DNA of 64,000 nt. Origin: Deltaproteobacteria bacterium (GTDB taxonomy: Bacteria > Desulfobacterota > Syntrophobacteria > Syntrophobacterales > Syntrophobacteraceae). The stretch covers positions 124,001 to 188,000 of the forward strand of contig JAAYVE010000009.1 in the NCBI GenBank assembly GCA_012517315.1, read 5' to 3'. The stretch's first letter is position 1, and the number at the start of each line of letters is the position of its first letter. A program made the translations under genes and the position numbers. This document shows positions 37,539 to 47,807 of this stretch, in pieces. Below the pieces are notes generated by a model, which made no database searches, was not told the origin of the DNA, and saw only the letters and a program-made list of their open reading frames with translations.

Positions 37539-37859
37539 ATGGTGACCTGTGGGTCTGGATCCATGGAAGCCGCCTATCTTGAGAGAGCGGCTGAAACACT
37601 CAAGACGGTGGCGCATCCCGTGCGCATTCAGATCATCGATCTTCTGGAAAAGGGGGAGATGTCGGTAAACGAGCTCAGCAATTGTCTCGGGTTGGCTCAG
37701 CCATACACGTCACAACAGCTCAACCTCATGAAATCGAAAGGGATTCTTGCTTCGCGGCGGGAGGGAAACATGGTGTATTACAGCATTGCCAATTTGAGTG
37801 TGGTGAAAATCATCCATTGTGTCCGCGGCCAGGCGGGTGCGGATACGGGGCAAACGTGA
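37539..37859 (+). CDS. ArsR-family transcriptional regulator
   Basis: This 106-residue protein is a winged-helix regulator: LKTVAHPVRIQIIDLLEKGEMSVNELSNCLGL, then AQPYTSQQLNLMKSKGIL and the wing ASRREGNMVYYSI. An N-terminal Cys (MVTC) and one in the recognition region (SNCLGL) could sense metal or sulfur species; the classical metal-site CVC motif is absent. The start at 37539 has AGAGGGGGAG upstream. It is followed at 38034 by a DsrE-like gene, so it may regulate sulfur-related functions. Confidence 0.9.
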   Translation: MVTCGSGSMEAAYLERAAETLKTVAHPVRIQIIDLLEKGEMSVNELSNCLGLAQPYTSQQLNLMKSKGILASRREGNMVYYSIANLSVVKIIHCVRGQAGADTGQT

Positions 37860-38033
37860 AAGCGGGTGCTTCACGCCCGATATTGGTCACGAGGAGAGGA
37901 GACGCAGGCGGTTGGGATGCATCGGCGTGCATCGAGGAAAGCGGCACGAAAGGTTCCAACGGGAGAGTTTGCCGGCCGTTGGGCAGTTGGCGGCGTATCT
38001 TGAAAAAGCAGAGAGAGGGAAAAGGGATCAGGG

Positions 38034-38483
38034 ATGGAAAAGGTGGAAGCACAGGAAATGTGTACGTTCATATGCAGTCGGGGAAGCCTGGACGGAGCGT
38101 ATCCAGCACTTGTCCTGGCGATCAATGCAAGAAGGCTTGGGATGGAGGCGACCATTTTCTATACGTTCATGGGGATCAATGTCATCCGGAAAAATGGAAC
38201 GAAACGCTGTAAATTCTATCCTCCCGGCGCGATGGGAGCCATTCCCGGAATGGCTGGGGTGGCTACGCGCATGATGCGCAAACAGATCAAGGAAGCGGAG
38301 ATTCCCGCCTTGGAAGATCTCCTGGAGATGGCTCAACTGGAAGGGGTGAAGTTTGTCGCCTGCAGGATGACCTTGGACATGATGGGTTTGAAAGTGGATG
38401 ACTTTATCGAGGGGGTCTCGATACAGACTGCGGAAGACTACCTGAAACATGCCAGAAACTGTAAGGTAAACATGTTCACCTGA
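38034..38483 (+). CDS. DsrE/DsrF/DrsH-like family protein
   Basis: This 149-residue protein has the DsrE-like fold: TFICSRGSLDGAYPALVLAINARRLGMEATIFYTFMGI and a late GVKFVACRMTLDMMGL. The Cys in that last block matches the sulfur-carrying Cys of this peroxiredoxin-like subgroup. Such proteins relay persulfide sulfur in the cytoplasm. It follows the ArsR gene by 174 bases on the same strand and is probably under its control. Confidence 0.88.
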   Translation: MEKVEAQEMCTFICSRGSLDGAYPALVLAINARRLGMEATIFYTFMGINVIRKNGTKRCKFYPPGAMGAIPGMAGVATRMMRKQIKEAEIPALEDLLEMAQLEGVKFVACRMTLDMMGLKVDDFIEGVSIQTAEDYLKHARNCKVNMFT

Positions 38484-38549
38484 CAAGTTGCGGTGGCGGG
38501 GGTTGCAGAGGAGGATTCCCCACGGGATGCGTCCGTTGCGGCCTCGCAC

Positions 38550-38732
38550 TCACGGCGATGATAAGGAAGTCTGTACGTCCTTTTTGGCGTGCTTTTCTTG
38601 CAACTCCTTGTACTGAGGGCATCTCCACATGGCCGCCCTTTTTTCTTCCATCTCCTGCTTGGTGCGAAAGATCCAGGTGGCAGAGTCTGAGTAGCAATAA
38701 ACGGCCAGTTCGCATTCTTTGCATGCATTCAT
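38550..38732 (-). CDS. Small Cys-rich protein, unknown
   Basis: This 60-residue protein begins MNACKECELAVYCYSDSATW and has a second Cys in WRCPQYKELQ, so it may bind a metal or iron-sulfur cluster. The start at 38732 has GAGGAA nine bases upstream. It begins five bases after the HNH gene's stop, so the two form a pair. I recall similar short proteins in sulfate reducers, but no function is known. Confidence 0.65.
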   Translation of the reverse strand: MNACKECELAVYCYSDSATWIFRTKQEMEEKRAAMWRCPQYKELQEKHAKKDVQTSLSSP

Positions 38733-38736
38733 CGGA

Positions 38737-39093
38737 TCATTCCTCGAGATTTCCGCCGGGATGGAGCACAGCATCCTGATCAACGCGCGCTAGGATTCTC
38801 ATGTAGTCGTTCCACTCTGTAGGGAGCAAGTACTTTTTCCGATTGTTGCAGTCCTTGCAAGCAGCCGCCAAATTCCCCCGGGAAGACTTCCCGCCCCGCA
38901 CGAGGGGCACGATGTGATCCATGGTGAGTTCCCCCGGGGGAACATGCCTGCCGCAATAATGACAGATGCCCTGAGAAATTTTCCTTTGCCACCATTGAGA
39001 CCTGCGAAGTGCTCTGGCCTTTTCCTTTTCCCGCCGGATCTCGGCAGAGTCCAGCGCGGCTGGGATGAAGAACGGGGTATCAAGAGCTTTCAT
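38737..39093 (-). CDS. HNH endonuclease
   Basis: This 118-residue protein has an HNH domain with the zinc pairs CHYCG and CKDCNN and the catalytic core DHIVPLVRGGKSSRGNLAAAC. The basic N-terminus (KARALRRSQWWQRK) is typical of the small stand-alone HNH family. GGAGG lies eight bases before the ATG. There is no restriction or intron context; it sits upstream of the small Cys protein. Confidence 0.9.
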   Translation of the reverse strand: MKALDTPFFIPAALDSAEIRREKEKARALRRSQWWQRKISQGICHYCGRHVPPGELTMDHIVPLVRGGKSSRGNLAAACKDCNNRKKYLLPTEWNDYMRILARVDQDAVLHPGGNLEE

Positions 39094-39163
39094 TATGTTG
39101 CCTCCCCAGAGATCCCTCCGTGGCCGAGGGAATAAGCCAGAGAGCCGTCGCCCGCCGCCGCCG

Positions 39164-40618
<1,455 letters not shown>

Positions 40619-40934
40619 GATGGTTGCAGCTCCTTTCTCTTGCTCGTAACGCAATTCGTGGACCCTTTGTTGGTCCTTCTTTCTCCATGGGGAAAAACAA
40701 GAACGGTGAGGGGACGACCAGCGATTTTATCTTCCAAGCCCGTCTTTGCCAACAGTCTAATATAGAAAAAATAAGCAATTCCAATGAAAAAGCAACACAG
40801 GAAACCATCGGAGAGCCGAGACAGAGGAGAAAGGAAGTGTTTCTGCTGCAATTTTGGCAAAGTGCGTTTTTGGCCGGGGGGCCCTCAGCCACTCGTTGAA
40901 AGACACTGGGGGGCGAGGATATCAGGATCTGGAT

Positions 40935-43178
40935 TCACCATCTGATGACCACAGGAGCAGGGGGGGTCCTCACAGGCTGCTCCCGCCCATAGCTTTCAAT
41001 GCTCAACCCGCCACGGGGGAGAATTGAGAAAAGGGAACGCGACTCCCCGTAATTGTTCAGATCGATGGAGAGGCGCATGACGGGCAATTCATGACGGTCC
41101 AGATGGCTCTCCAGTCTTCGAATGTGAATGCCGGGCGGCAGGGAAGCGAGACCGGTGAGGATTTCTGTGGGCTTTGCCCCAACGATGGCAATGTGGAATG
41201 TGAGGGTGTGTCTCCAGGGTTTTTCGTCGTTCCAGGTGACTCTGAGGAGTTGCTGGGGATGCAGGTCGTGACGCACCGTGATGTCCTGGCAATCCTCCTG
41301 GTGGAAGGTGATTCCCCGTTCGCTCAAGGTGGCCACCACCTTTTCCTGCCCTGGATACGGTCTGCAGCACCTGGCGAATTTGTGAGTCGCCTTGTCCAGT
41401 TCACTGACGTCGAGTACATTTTGCTCAAAAGTGGCGCGTTCGCGCACATCCCCCGCCGTGGGTTTTTGCATGTCTTCGGCTTTGGGTATGAGGTAGTAGA
41501 GCAGCAGTTGGGGAGAGAGCAGGTCCTGCCCGAGGCGCGTGAATAGATCGCTGAAGTCTTTGACATTCAACAGTTCTAGGATCAACTGGATATTCTCACC
41601 CTGGAGGACGGATTCGGAAAGGTGGTGTCTTCGGATCTCCTGGAGGAGGATCTGTTTTCCAACCTCTTGGGCATAGTGGACGCGCTTTTGTTGGAGTTGT
41701 TTGTTGATCGCGGTGCGGGCCTTAGGTGTTTTGCACAATTCCTCGAGATCCGGTTCCACATCCAAGGGTTCGGGAGAAGTGATGATCTCGACGGAGTCTC
41801 CATCCTGGAGCTGGCGTGTGGGGAGGGACCATTCATTGTTGACCAGGGCTCCCCCGCAGTATTCGCCCAGTTCGGAGTGGATCTTGTAAGCAAAGTCCAG
41901 GACAATGCTGCCTTTGGGGAGGAAGTAGATGTCTCCCCTTGGAGAGTATGCGAATATCTCCTCGGACTCGGAGAGGCGGATGAGCGCCTTTCGCTGAGGC
42001 GCCGCTCCACCGTATTCACCGATGCTTTTCAGCAGCTCACTGATCTCCTGCCAGTGTTCGTCACTCATGGGCTTCTGGGCATCCCACTCGCTCACGATAC
42101 CGTATGTGGCCCAGCGGTCCATCTCCGGCGTCCGGATCTTCACCAGGTAATTCTGCGCTTTCACGAGGATACGCACGTGCAGGCTTTGATATCCGTTATT
42201 CTTGGAGTTGGCGATGAAGTCCCTCAGGCTCCTGGGAACAGGGGCGAAGTGGGTGCTGATCAAGCCCAGCACAGTATAACAATCGATGAGATTCTCCGTC
42301 TCGAGGATGATGGCGAAATCAATGTGGTTTTCCGCATTGGTCACATCGATGGTCTTCTTGAGATGACTGTAATAGCTCCCAAGTCCCTTGGCCCGTGTGC
42401 GAACGACTGCGTTGAAATTGGCGTCTGCGAGAATACGCTCGATGCTCTGCTCGATTTCAGCCACTTGGGGTGACGAGCGAAACGCTCGGACATGTTGAAG
42501 GATTCGCTTGCTTTTACGCGGGTAGAGAAAAGAGAGGGCCAGGTGATAGAGTTCCCTTTTGAGGGGGTAAATGTTGAAGCGGGCTGCGATGGGCGCATAC
42601 ACCTCCACCGTTTCCTGGGCAATCCTTTGCCTTTTGGACTGAGGCAGGTAATGGAGGGTACGCAGGTTGTGGAGCCGATCGGCCAGTTTGATGATGAGGA
42701 CCCCCAATCGACGGCTCGCGCTCAGGAAGATCTTGCTGTGGGTCAGGTCTTTGAGAGCGGCTTTGTCCAAATGCCGGCGGGTCAGTTTGGTGCAACCGTC
42801 CACCAATTCCGCCACGACCGGTCCAAATCGGTCGGCGATGTCGTCAATTTGCACCGACGGGATGTCCTCCACAACATCGTGCAGGATCGCGGCAGATAGG
42901 AGAAAAGGGTCCCTGAATTCCAGCTCCCTTGCCAAGATTTCAGCCACTGCACAGGGATGACTGATATATGGCGCCCCCGATTTGCGCCTCTGGCCGGAAT
43001 GAAGGGAATGTGCGAAATCCAGGGCTTCGAAAAAAACCTGGTTCTCCCGCCGATCCTTTTGGAGGTACTTCTCCATTCGGACCCTGTAGTGGGGAAGGTC
43101 GAAAAAGACCACTTCACCCGGGTCGGTTCTTGGAGACTGAACGGTGGCTCTTTGCCCTGCAGTGATCTGTGATGCCAC
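40935..43178 (-). CDS. Rel/SpoT-family protein with intact hydrolase and degenerate synthetase motifs
   Basis: This 747-residue long RSH protein has HD hydrolase (about 50-200), synthetase (about 250-370), TGS (about 410-470) and C-terminal ACT domains. The hydrolase ligands are present: ISHP (H74), HDVVED (H100, D101, E104, D105) and KLADRLHN. In the synthetase domain the conserved D-x-x-A-x-R segment reads NHIDFAIILE, so the Asp and Arg are not in place. The E-x-Q-I-R-T motif reads YLVKIRT with Leu for the catalytic Glu. It may therefore be a ppGpp hydrolase only. The start is GTG with GAGGA upstream. Confidence 0.9.
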   Translation of the reverse strand: MASQITAGQRATVQSPRTDPGEVVFFDLPHYRVRMEKYLQKDRRENQVFFEALDFAHSLHSGQRRKSGAPYISHPCAVAEILARELEFRDPFLLSAAILHDVVEDIPSVQIDDIADRFGPVVAELVDGCTKLTRRHLDKAALKDLTHSKIFLSASRRLGVLIIKLADRLHNLRTLHYLPQSKRQRIAQETVEVYAPIAARFNIYPLKRELYHLALSFLYPRKSKRILQHVRAFRSSPQVAEIEQSIERILADANFNAVVRTRAKGLGSYYSHLKKTIDVTNAENHIDFAIILETENLIDCYTVLGLISTHFAPVPRSLRDFIANSKNNGYQSLHVRILVKAQNYLVKIRTPEMDRWATYGIVSEWDAQKPMSDEHWQEISELLKSIGEYGGAAPQRKALIRLSESEEIFAYSPRGDIYFLPKGSIVLDFAYKIHSELGEYCGGALVNNEWSLPTRQLQDGDSVEIITSPEPLDVEPDLEELCKTPKARTAINKQLQQKRVHYAQEVGKQILLQEIRRHHLSESVLQGENIQLILELLNVKDFSDLFTRLGQDLLSPQLLLYYLIPKAEDMQKPTAGDVRERATFEQNVLDVSELDKATHKFARCCRPYPGQEKVVATLSERGITFHQEDCQDITVRHDLHPQQLLRVTWNDEKPWRHTLTFHIAIVGAKPTEILTGLASLPPGIHIRRLESHLDRHELPVMRLSIDLNNYGESRSLFSILPRGGLSIESYGREQPVRTPPAPVVIRW

Positions 43179-43532
43179 TTTTGTCCTCGGACTCCTTTTG
43201 AGCGGCGTCCGGACATTCCGGATCTGCCCCCTCCCGCTGCGGACACAATATCCCGGCTGCGGGCGTTCCCGGTGAAGTCACCGCCCAGGCTCTTTGCGAA
43301 AACCGAGAAAATACAGGCTTCAACCTGACGGATGGCTCAGCAGATTCACAAAACCGGAGCAAGTACTGGGGGCAAGCGAAACAATCCCACGTCTATTCAA
43401 TTATATAAGACATGGAACCCGTGAGACAAGCATTCTCTTGGCGACTCATGAAAGACCTCATTCACGGGGATTTGCGAGACTGCTCCTCGTGGTGTCCTTG
43501 AGAGCCTCAGTTCGGTTTTCGGAAAGGTGCTA

Positions 43533-43561
43533 TTGAAAAACGGCATGGAATAACTTATGAA
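43533..43561 (+). promoter_or_regulatory. Candidate sigma-70 promoter of the nosL-ABC operon
   Basis: TTGAAA (43533-43538) and TATGAA (43556-43561) are spaced 17 bases, leaving a leader of about 165 nt before the nosL-like gene. It lies within a 555-base divergent intergenic region (43179-43733) that also must hold the rel promoter; no other gene is seen there. Confidence 0.5.
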
Positions 43562-43733
43562 CCTCACCAACCCAAATGATGGTTGGATGGAGTCTCTTGG
43601 AGCCGGAACGTCCTCATGCCGCTGCGAGAGAGCTTTGGAGAGCCTACGGAGACGAAGGGAATCCGTGAAGAGGACATCTTGGGAAACCGGAACGGATTCG
43701 ATCCTTGATGCATCACTTTTGAGGAGAAAAACC

Positions 43734-44207
43734 ATGAAGACCGCTCTCGCCGCATCTGTTCTGATTCTCTTCATGTCTGCTTCCGTTTTTGCACAGGAGG
43801 GGAAGGCGCGCCATCCCACGTCCTCGGACAAGTGTCCTGTCTGCGGAATGTTTGTGGCGAAATACCCCGACTTTCTTGCGCAGATCATCTTCAAAGATGG
43901 TTCGGTCGTGTTTTTCGATGGGGTCAAGGACATGTTCAAGTACTATTTCAATATGGGTAAGTATGATCCTTCCAGGAGCCAGGCGGACGTCGCGGCAGTC
44001 TTTGTGACCGACTACTACAGCCTGCAACCCATAGACGGCACCATGGCCTATTACGTAAGGGGAAGTAATGTATACGGTCCCATGGGCAAAGAACTGATTC
44101 CCCTTGGATCGGAAGAAGAGGCCAGTGAGTTCATGTTCGATCATGTGGGGAAGGAAGTGGTCCTCTTCAAGGCGGTGACTCCCGAAATGATCAAGGACCT
44201 CGATTGA
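43734..44207 (+). CDS. NosL-like periplasmic metal-binding protein
   Basis: This 157-residue protein has a signal peptide cleaved near VFA-QE (residue 20). Directly after it is SSDKCPVCGMF (C34, C37, M39), the copper-binding motif style of NosL. The region FKDGSVVFFDGVKDMFKYY is typical of the NosL fold. NosL binds Cu(I) and helps mature nitrous oxide reductase, but no nosZ gene is near. There is no lipobox Cys at the cleavage site. GAGGAG precedes the ATG. It heads a five-gene operon and overlaps the next start (TGATG). Confidence 0.88.
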   Translation: MKTALAASVLILFMSASVFAQEGKARHPTSSDKCPVCGMFVAKYPDFLAQIIFKDGSVVFFDGVKDMFKYYFNMGKYDPSRSQADVAAVFVTDYYSLQPIDGTMAYYVRGSNVYGPMGKELIPLGSEEEASEFMFDHVGKEVVLFKAVTPEMIKDLD

Positions 44208-44515
44208 TGCCGTCAAGGATGTCCACCCGGTTTGTCATTTTCCTCGTGACCTGCGTGGCGCTTGTCTGGGGCATGCTGCTGCATGCGCACATGTCTCGCA
44301 GCAGCACCGGCCATGCGCTTCAGGAGCGCAGAGAGGTCATCAGGCGCTTCCAATTGTCCGATCTTTGCCTCTTCACGGATGCCCGTTATATCCGGCATCC
44401 CGTAGCGGCGGACTTGCACACGCCTTTCCAGGATTATCCCCTGTCGATGGAACACTTTCCCTCGGGATCTCTCATGCCCGTACCTCCCCATCTGCGACGC
44501 GGAGGGGGTGAATAG
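44207..44515 (+). CDS. Small single-span protein of the nosL-ABC operon
   Basis: This 102-residue protein has an N-terminal membrane anchor (FVIFLVTCVALVWGMLL) and a periplasmic or soluble tail rich in His and Pro (DARYIRHPVAADLHTPFQDYP). I recognise no family. The start overlaps the nosL stop (TGATG); ATG at 44219 is an alternative. It ends three bases before the permease gene. The tight coupling suggests it works with the transporter, perhaps as an adaptor. Confidence 0.7.
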   Translation: MPSRMSTRFVIFLVTCVALVWGMLLHAHMSRSSTGHALQERREVIRRFQLSDLCLFTDARYIRHPVAADLHTPFQDYPLSMEHFPSGSLMPVPPHLRRGGGE

Positions 44516-44518
44516 GTC

Positions 44519-45652
44519 ATGAGGGTTATCGAAAAACACAGGAACATTCTGGATTTCACCCTCTCCTCCCTTGCGAGAAGGAAGGGAAAGAATCTGTCTC
44601 TCGTTTTTGTCTACACTTTCGTCGTCTTCCTCATCGCCTCGGTCACGTTTTTCACTCACTCCCTCAAAACGGAAGCGGAAGTCATACTCCGGGATGCTCC
44701 GGAGATGATGGTACAGCGGCTGGTGGCCGGAAGACACGATCTCATTCCCATGAGTTACATGGACACCATTCGCCAGATCCGAGGGGTGCAATCGGTGACA
44801 TCCCGTCTGTGGGGATACTATTTCGACCCGACCAACGGCGCCAACTACACGCTGCTGGTCAAACCTGAGGAGCACAGCACCAGCGGGACAATCCTGGTGG
44901 GCCGTGGGGTTGCCCGCAGTGTCCGTTCCAAACAGACGGGGACCATTCCTTTCAAGACCTACGATGGGTCGTATCTTTTTCTCCGTATCAAGGAAGTGTT
45001 CACGGCGGAATCGGAGCTGGCCAACGCGGACCTCATCCTCATTTCGGAAGCTGATTTCAAGAGACTTTTTGCTTACCCGGACGGCTATGCAACGGATTTG
45101 GTGCTCCACGTGAGAAATGCCAACGAACTGCCGACCATCGCAACGAAAATCACTCATCTCCTGCCGGACACCCGGCCCATCCTGCGGGAGGAAATCGTGA
45201 GGACCTACGATGCAGTGTTCAGTTGGAGGGGAGGCCTCGTCATCGTGGTTCTCCTGGGTGTCGTTCTCGCATTTTTCATTCTCGCCTGGGAGAAAGCCAC
45301 CGGCTTGAGTGCGGAAGAAAGAAGGGAGATCGGGATCCTCAAAGGACTCGGTTGGGAGACGACGGATGTCCTATTCATGAAATTCTGGGAGGGTGCCGTC
45401 ATTTCCCTTTCCGCCTTTTTTCTCGGGATTCTCTGTGCATATGGACACGTCTTTTTCACTTCCTCCATGCTATTTGAACCGGCTTTGAAAGGGTGGTCCG
45501 TGATTTATCCCGATTTCAGACTCACTCCAGTCATCAGTGCGTACCAGATTTCCACCCTCTTTTTCCTCACGGTTCTGCCCTACACGGTGGCAACCATTGT
45601 GCCCGCGTGGCGCGCCGCGACGGTGGATCCGGACACGGTCATGCGGGCATGA
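44519..45652 (+). CDS. FtsX-like (MacB/LolE-type) ABC transporter permease
   Basis: This 377-residue permease has an N-terminal helix (about 24-44), a large periplasmic domain of about 190 residues and three C-terminal helices (about 237-258, 293-317, 345-370). The FtsX signature lies in the last part (EIGILKGLGWETTDVLFMKFWEG). Such permeases move lipoproteins, drive envelope processes or export small molecules without a substrate channel. It pairs with the ATPase encoded 40 bases downstream. The substrate is unknown. Confidence 0.92.
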   Translation: MRVIEKHRNILDFTLSSLARRKGKNLSLVFVYTFVVFLIASVTFFTHSLKTEAEVILRDAPEMMVQRLVAGRHDLIPMSYMDTIRQIRGVQSVTSRLWGYYFDPTNGANYTLLVKPEEHSTSGTILVGRGVARSVRSKQTGTIPFKTYDGSYLFLRIKEVFTAESELANADLILISEADFKRLFAYPDGYATDLVLHVRNANELPTIATKITHLLPDTRPILREEIVRTYDAVFSWRGGLVIVVLLGVVLAFFILAWEKATGLSAEERREIGILKGLGWETTDVLFMKFWEGAVISLSAFFLGILCAYGHVFFTSSMLFEPALKGWSVIYPDFRLTPVISAYQISTLFFLTVLPYTVATIVPAWRAATVDPDTVMRA

Positions 45653-45692
45653 GCTGTTTCAGAGAGAGTTCTGTATTGCGCCGGTTGGTGAG

Positions 45693-46367
45693 ATGATAGA
45701 GATCAAAGACGTGAGGAAAGTGTTCAATTGGGGGAGGCCCAACGAATTTGTGGCCATCGACGGTGTGAACCTTTGCCTCCATTCTCAAAGCGTGACGGTT
45801 CTCAAGGGGCCAAGCGGGTCGGGCAAGACCACCCTGTTGACCCTCATCGCCTGCATGGCAAGACCTACATCGGGGAGGATCACCTTGATGGACAGGGAAA
45901 TCACGAGCCTTCCCGAGCGCTTTCTCACGGAGATCCGGCGTCGGACCTTCGGTTTCATGTTTCAGCAGTTCAACCTCATCAAAGGGCTGACGGCTCTGGA
46001 AAACGTGATGCTTCCCGCATATCCGGCCGGAGAGAAGCATGCAGTTCTTGAAAAGCGAGCCGGTGAACTGCTCGGACTGTTCAACCTTTCGGAGAAATCG
46101 CGAGCCAAGGTGGAGTGGCTCTCAGGAGGAGAGGCGCAACGGGTGGCCATTGCCAGAGCCCTCATCAACAATCCGTCCATCATCATCGCGGACGAACCCA
46201 CCGCGCACCTGGACACGAAGCTTTCCCGGGAGTTCATGGAGATCCTGCTCAGTCTGGCACGGGACGGCAAGACCATCCTCATCGCAAGTCACGATCCCAT
46301 CGTTTATGAATCGGACATGGTTGAGAGAGTTGTGGAAATGAGGGACGGAAAGATCGTCGGGGAGTGA
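45693..46367 (+). CDS. LolD/MacB-type ABC transporter ATP-binding protein
   Basis: This 224-residue ATPase has Walker A (GPSGSGKTT, 39-47), Q-loop (FMFQQFNL), signature LSGGEAQR (143-150), Walker B (IIIADEP) and the switch His (IASHDP). It resembles LolD and MacB ATPases. The start at 45693 gives the standard N-terminus MIEIKDVRKVF; the frame extends upstream into the permease gene without similarity. It ends three bases before the next gene. Confidence 0.94.
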   Translation: MIEIKDVRKVFNWGRPNEFVAIDGVNLCLHSQSVTVLKGPSGSGKTTLLTLIACMARPTSGRITLMDREITSLPERFLTEIRRRTFGFMFQQFNLIKGLTALENVMLPAYPAGEKHAVLEKRAGELLGLFNLSEKSRAKVEWLSGGEAQRVAIARALINNPSIIIADEPTAHLDTKLSREFMEILLSLARDGKTILIASHDPIVYESDMVERVVEMRDGKIVGE

Positions 46368-46370
46368 ATC

Positions 46371-47366
46371 ATGCTGCTGCACCCTGCAATCATTTCTCTG
46401 GTCACGGGTTCCCTGCTGGTGAGCGGTATGTTGCTGTATGCATCGTATTATGGCTTGAAGATCATCAGAAAGTGGAACCTCCTGAGCGGAAGTGAAGTGC
46501 AACTGGGTCTGGAGCGGCGAACTTACCTCATATCGACTCTCATGATCAATGCCATGGCCTTTCAGCTATTGTCCCTGTTCCTGTTCATCTACACGGCGGA
46601 CCGGATGGCTCCCCTCTTTGTCGGTGCCATGTGTGCTGCGGGGACGCTGAAAGTCAACATCTGGGGATATCCGACGCTTCTGTTGAAAATCATTAACTGG
46701 CTTCTGGCTGGAATATGGCTGATCCTGAACTACACGGACAACCGGGGCTATGACTACCCCCTGATCCGGAAGAAATACGCGGCCCTGTTGTTCATGGCTC
46801 CCTTGATGCTCGTGGAGACCGCCGCCCAAGCCGCCTATTTCCTCCAAATGCAGCCTGCGGTCATCACATCCTGCTGTGGCACTCTCTTCACCTCCGATGC
46901 GGAAGGGGTTACTGCCGGAATCGTCGGTCTTCCCAAGACCCCCGTCGAAATTGCCTTCTATGGGGGCATGTTTCTGACCCTCGCCGTTGGCGTCATTTAT
47001 TGCATCAAGGGAAAACTGGGCTATCCTTATGCGCTCCTCAGCCTCTTCGCGTCAGTCATTTCTGCCGTAGCCCTCATTTCCTTCATCTCCCTCTATTTCT
47101 ACGAACTGCCCACGCATCATTGTCCTTTCTGCATTCTTCAGAAAGAGTACGGCTTCGTGGGCTACCCCCTTTACTTTGCTCTCCTGGGGGGAGCCGTCAC
47201 CGGGGTGGGAGGGGCCATGATCATGCCTTTCAGGGGAAGGAAAAGCCTTGCGGAGGTCATCCCCCGCATTCAGCGGGGTCTGGCGGTCATTTCCGTTTCG
47301 TGTTTCGCCCTTTTCTCCATGATCGTCGTCGCGGGAATCGCCCTGTCCAATCTCAGGCTTCGATGA
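46371..47366 (+). CDS. Multi-span membrane protein with CC and CPFC cysteine pairs
   Basis: This 331-residue protein has about eight hydrophobic helices. C168-C169 lie in a loop (QPAVITSCCG), and a second pair C251-x2-C254 is in PTHHCPFCILQKEYG, recalling the C-x-x-C of DsbB or VKOR-type thiol oxidoreductases, but the fold is not recognised. It is the last gene of the nosL-ABC operon. A thiol-redox or copper-handling role is inferred from the cysteines and the neighbours only. Confidence 0.8.
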   Translation: MLLHPAIISLVTGSLLVSGMLLYASYYGLKIIRKWNLLSGSEVQLGLERRTYLISTLMINAMAFQLLSLFLFIYTADRMAPLFVGAMCAAGTLKVNIWGYPTLLLKIINWLLAGIWLILNYTDNRGYDYPLIRKKYAALLFMAPLMLVETAAQAAYFLQMQPAVITSCCGTLFTSDAEGVTAGIVGLPKTPVEIAFYGGMFLTLAVGVIYCIKGKLGYPYALLSLFASVISAVALISFISLYFYELPTHHCPFCILQKEYGFVGYPLYFALLGGAVTGVGGAMIMPFRGRKSLAEVIPRIQRGLAVISVSCFALFSMIVVAGIALSNLRLR

Positions 47367-47554
47367 GGGCAAAAGCTCTAGAATTCTTGGCGGGAAAGAC
47401 TGGAAGCGGAAGCGCGAAGGAAGTGCGGGCTCTTTCATCCGCAAGGTTACGGAGCATCGTTTCCACAAGCTTCAGAACGCGGTGAAGAGAGATCCTTGGC
47501 CGTGCACCCCGCGTCGAACCCGTTGGGGCCGCGCCGCCCGCCTTCGAGCACCTG

Positions 47555-47652
47555 ATTAGAGTGAACCACGACACCGACGGTAATACTTACCGCTGCTTCC
47601 TTCCGGACCTGACGGGGTTCGTAGCCGCCTGTTGCGCGGTGTCCAATCGGCA
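47555..47652 (-). ncRNA. ffs: Signal recognition particle RNA (small bacterial 4.5S type)
   Basis: Read on the minus strand, this contains the near-invariant apical core GTCAGGTCCGGAAGGAAGCA with the GGAA tetraloop (+ strand 47593-47612). Flanking arms pair (GACACCG with CGGTGTC). The CTACGAACCCC arm and GCGGTAAG are typical of the small SRP RNA of many Proteobacteria. It binds Ffh for co-translational membrane targeting. The exact ends are approximate. Confidence 0.92.
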
Positions 47653-47807
47653 CAGGAATTTGGAACGGCCGGCTCAACGCAAGCCCTTCACGGGGAATTC
47701 AGCCCCGCTGAGCGGATTTCGGGCGACAGGGCACCGCTAACTCCCCGCCTAGCACGACCAAGGACGATGCTTTCTTCCGTTCACGGACCATCATCTACCA
47801 TTTGGGA

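Noticed and set aside
41622-42473. 283-codon plus-strand ORF antisense to the Rel gene
   Set aside because: It is a shadow of the conserved Rel/SpoT reading frame.
47461-47540. Possible tRNA next to the SRP RNA gene
   Set aside because: A GGGTTCGA-like T-loop appears, but no complete cloverleaf can be formed.
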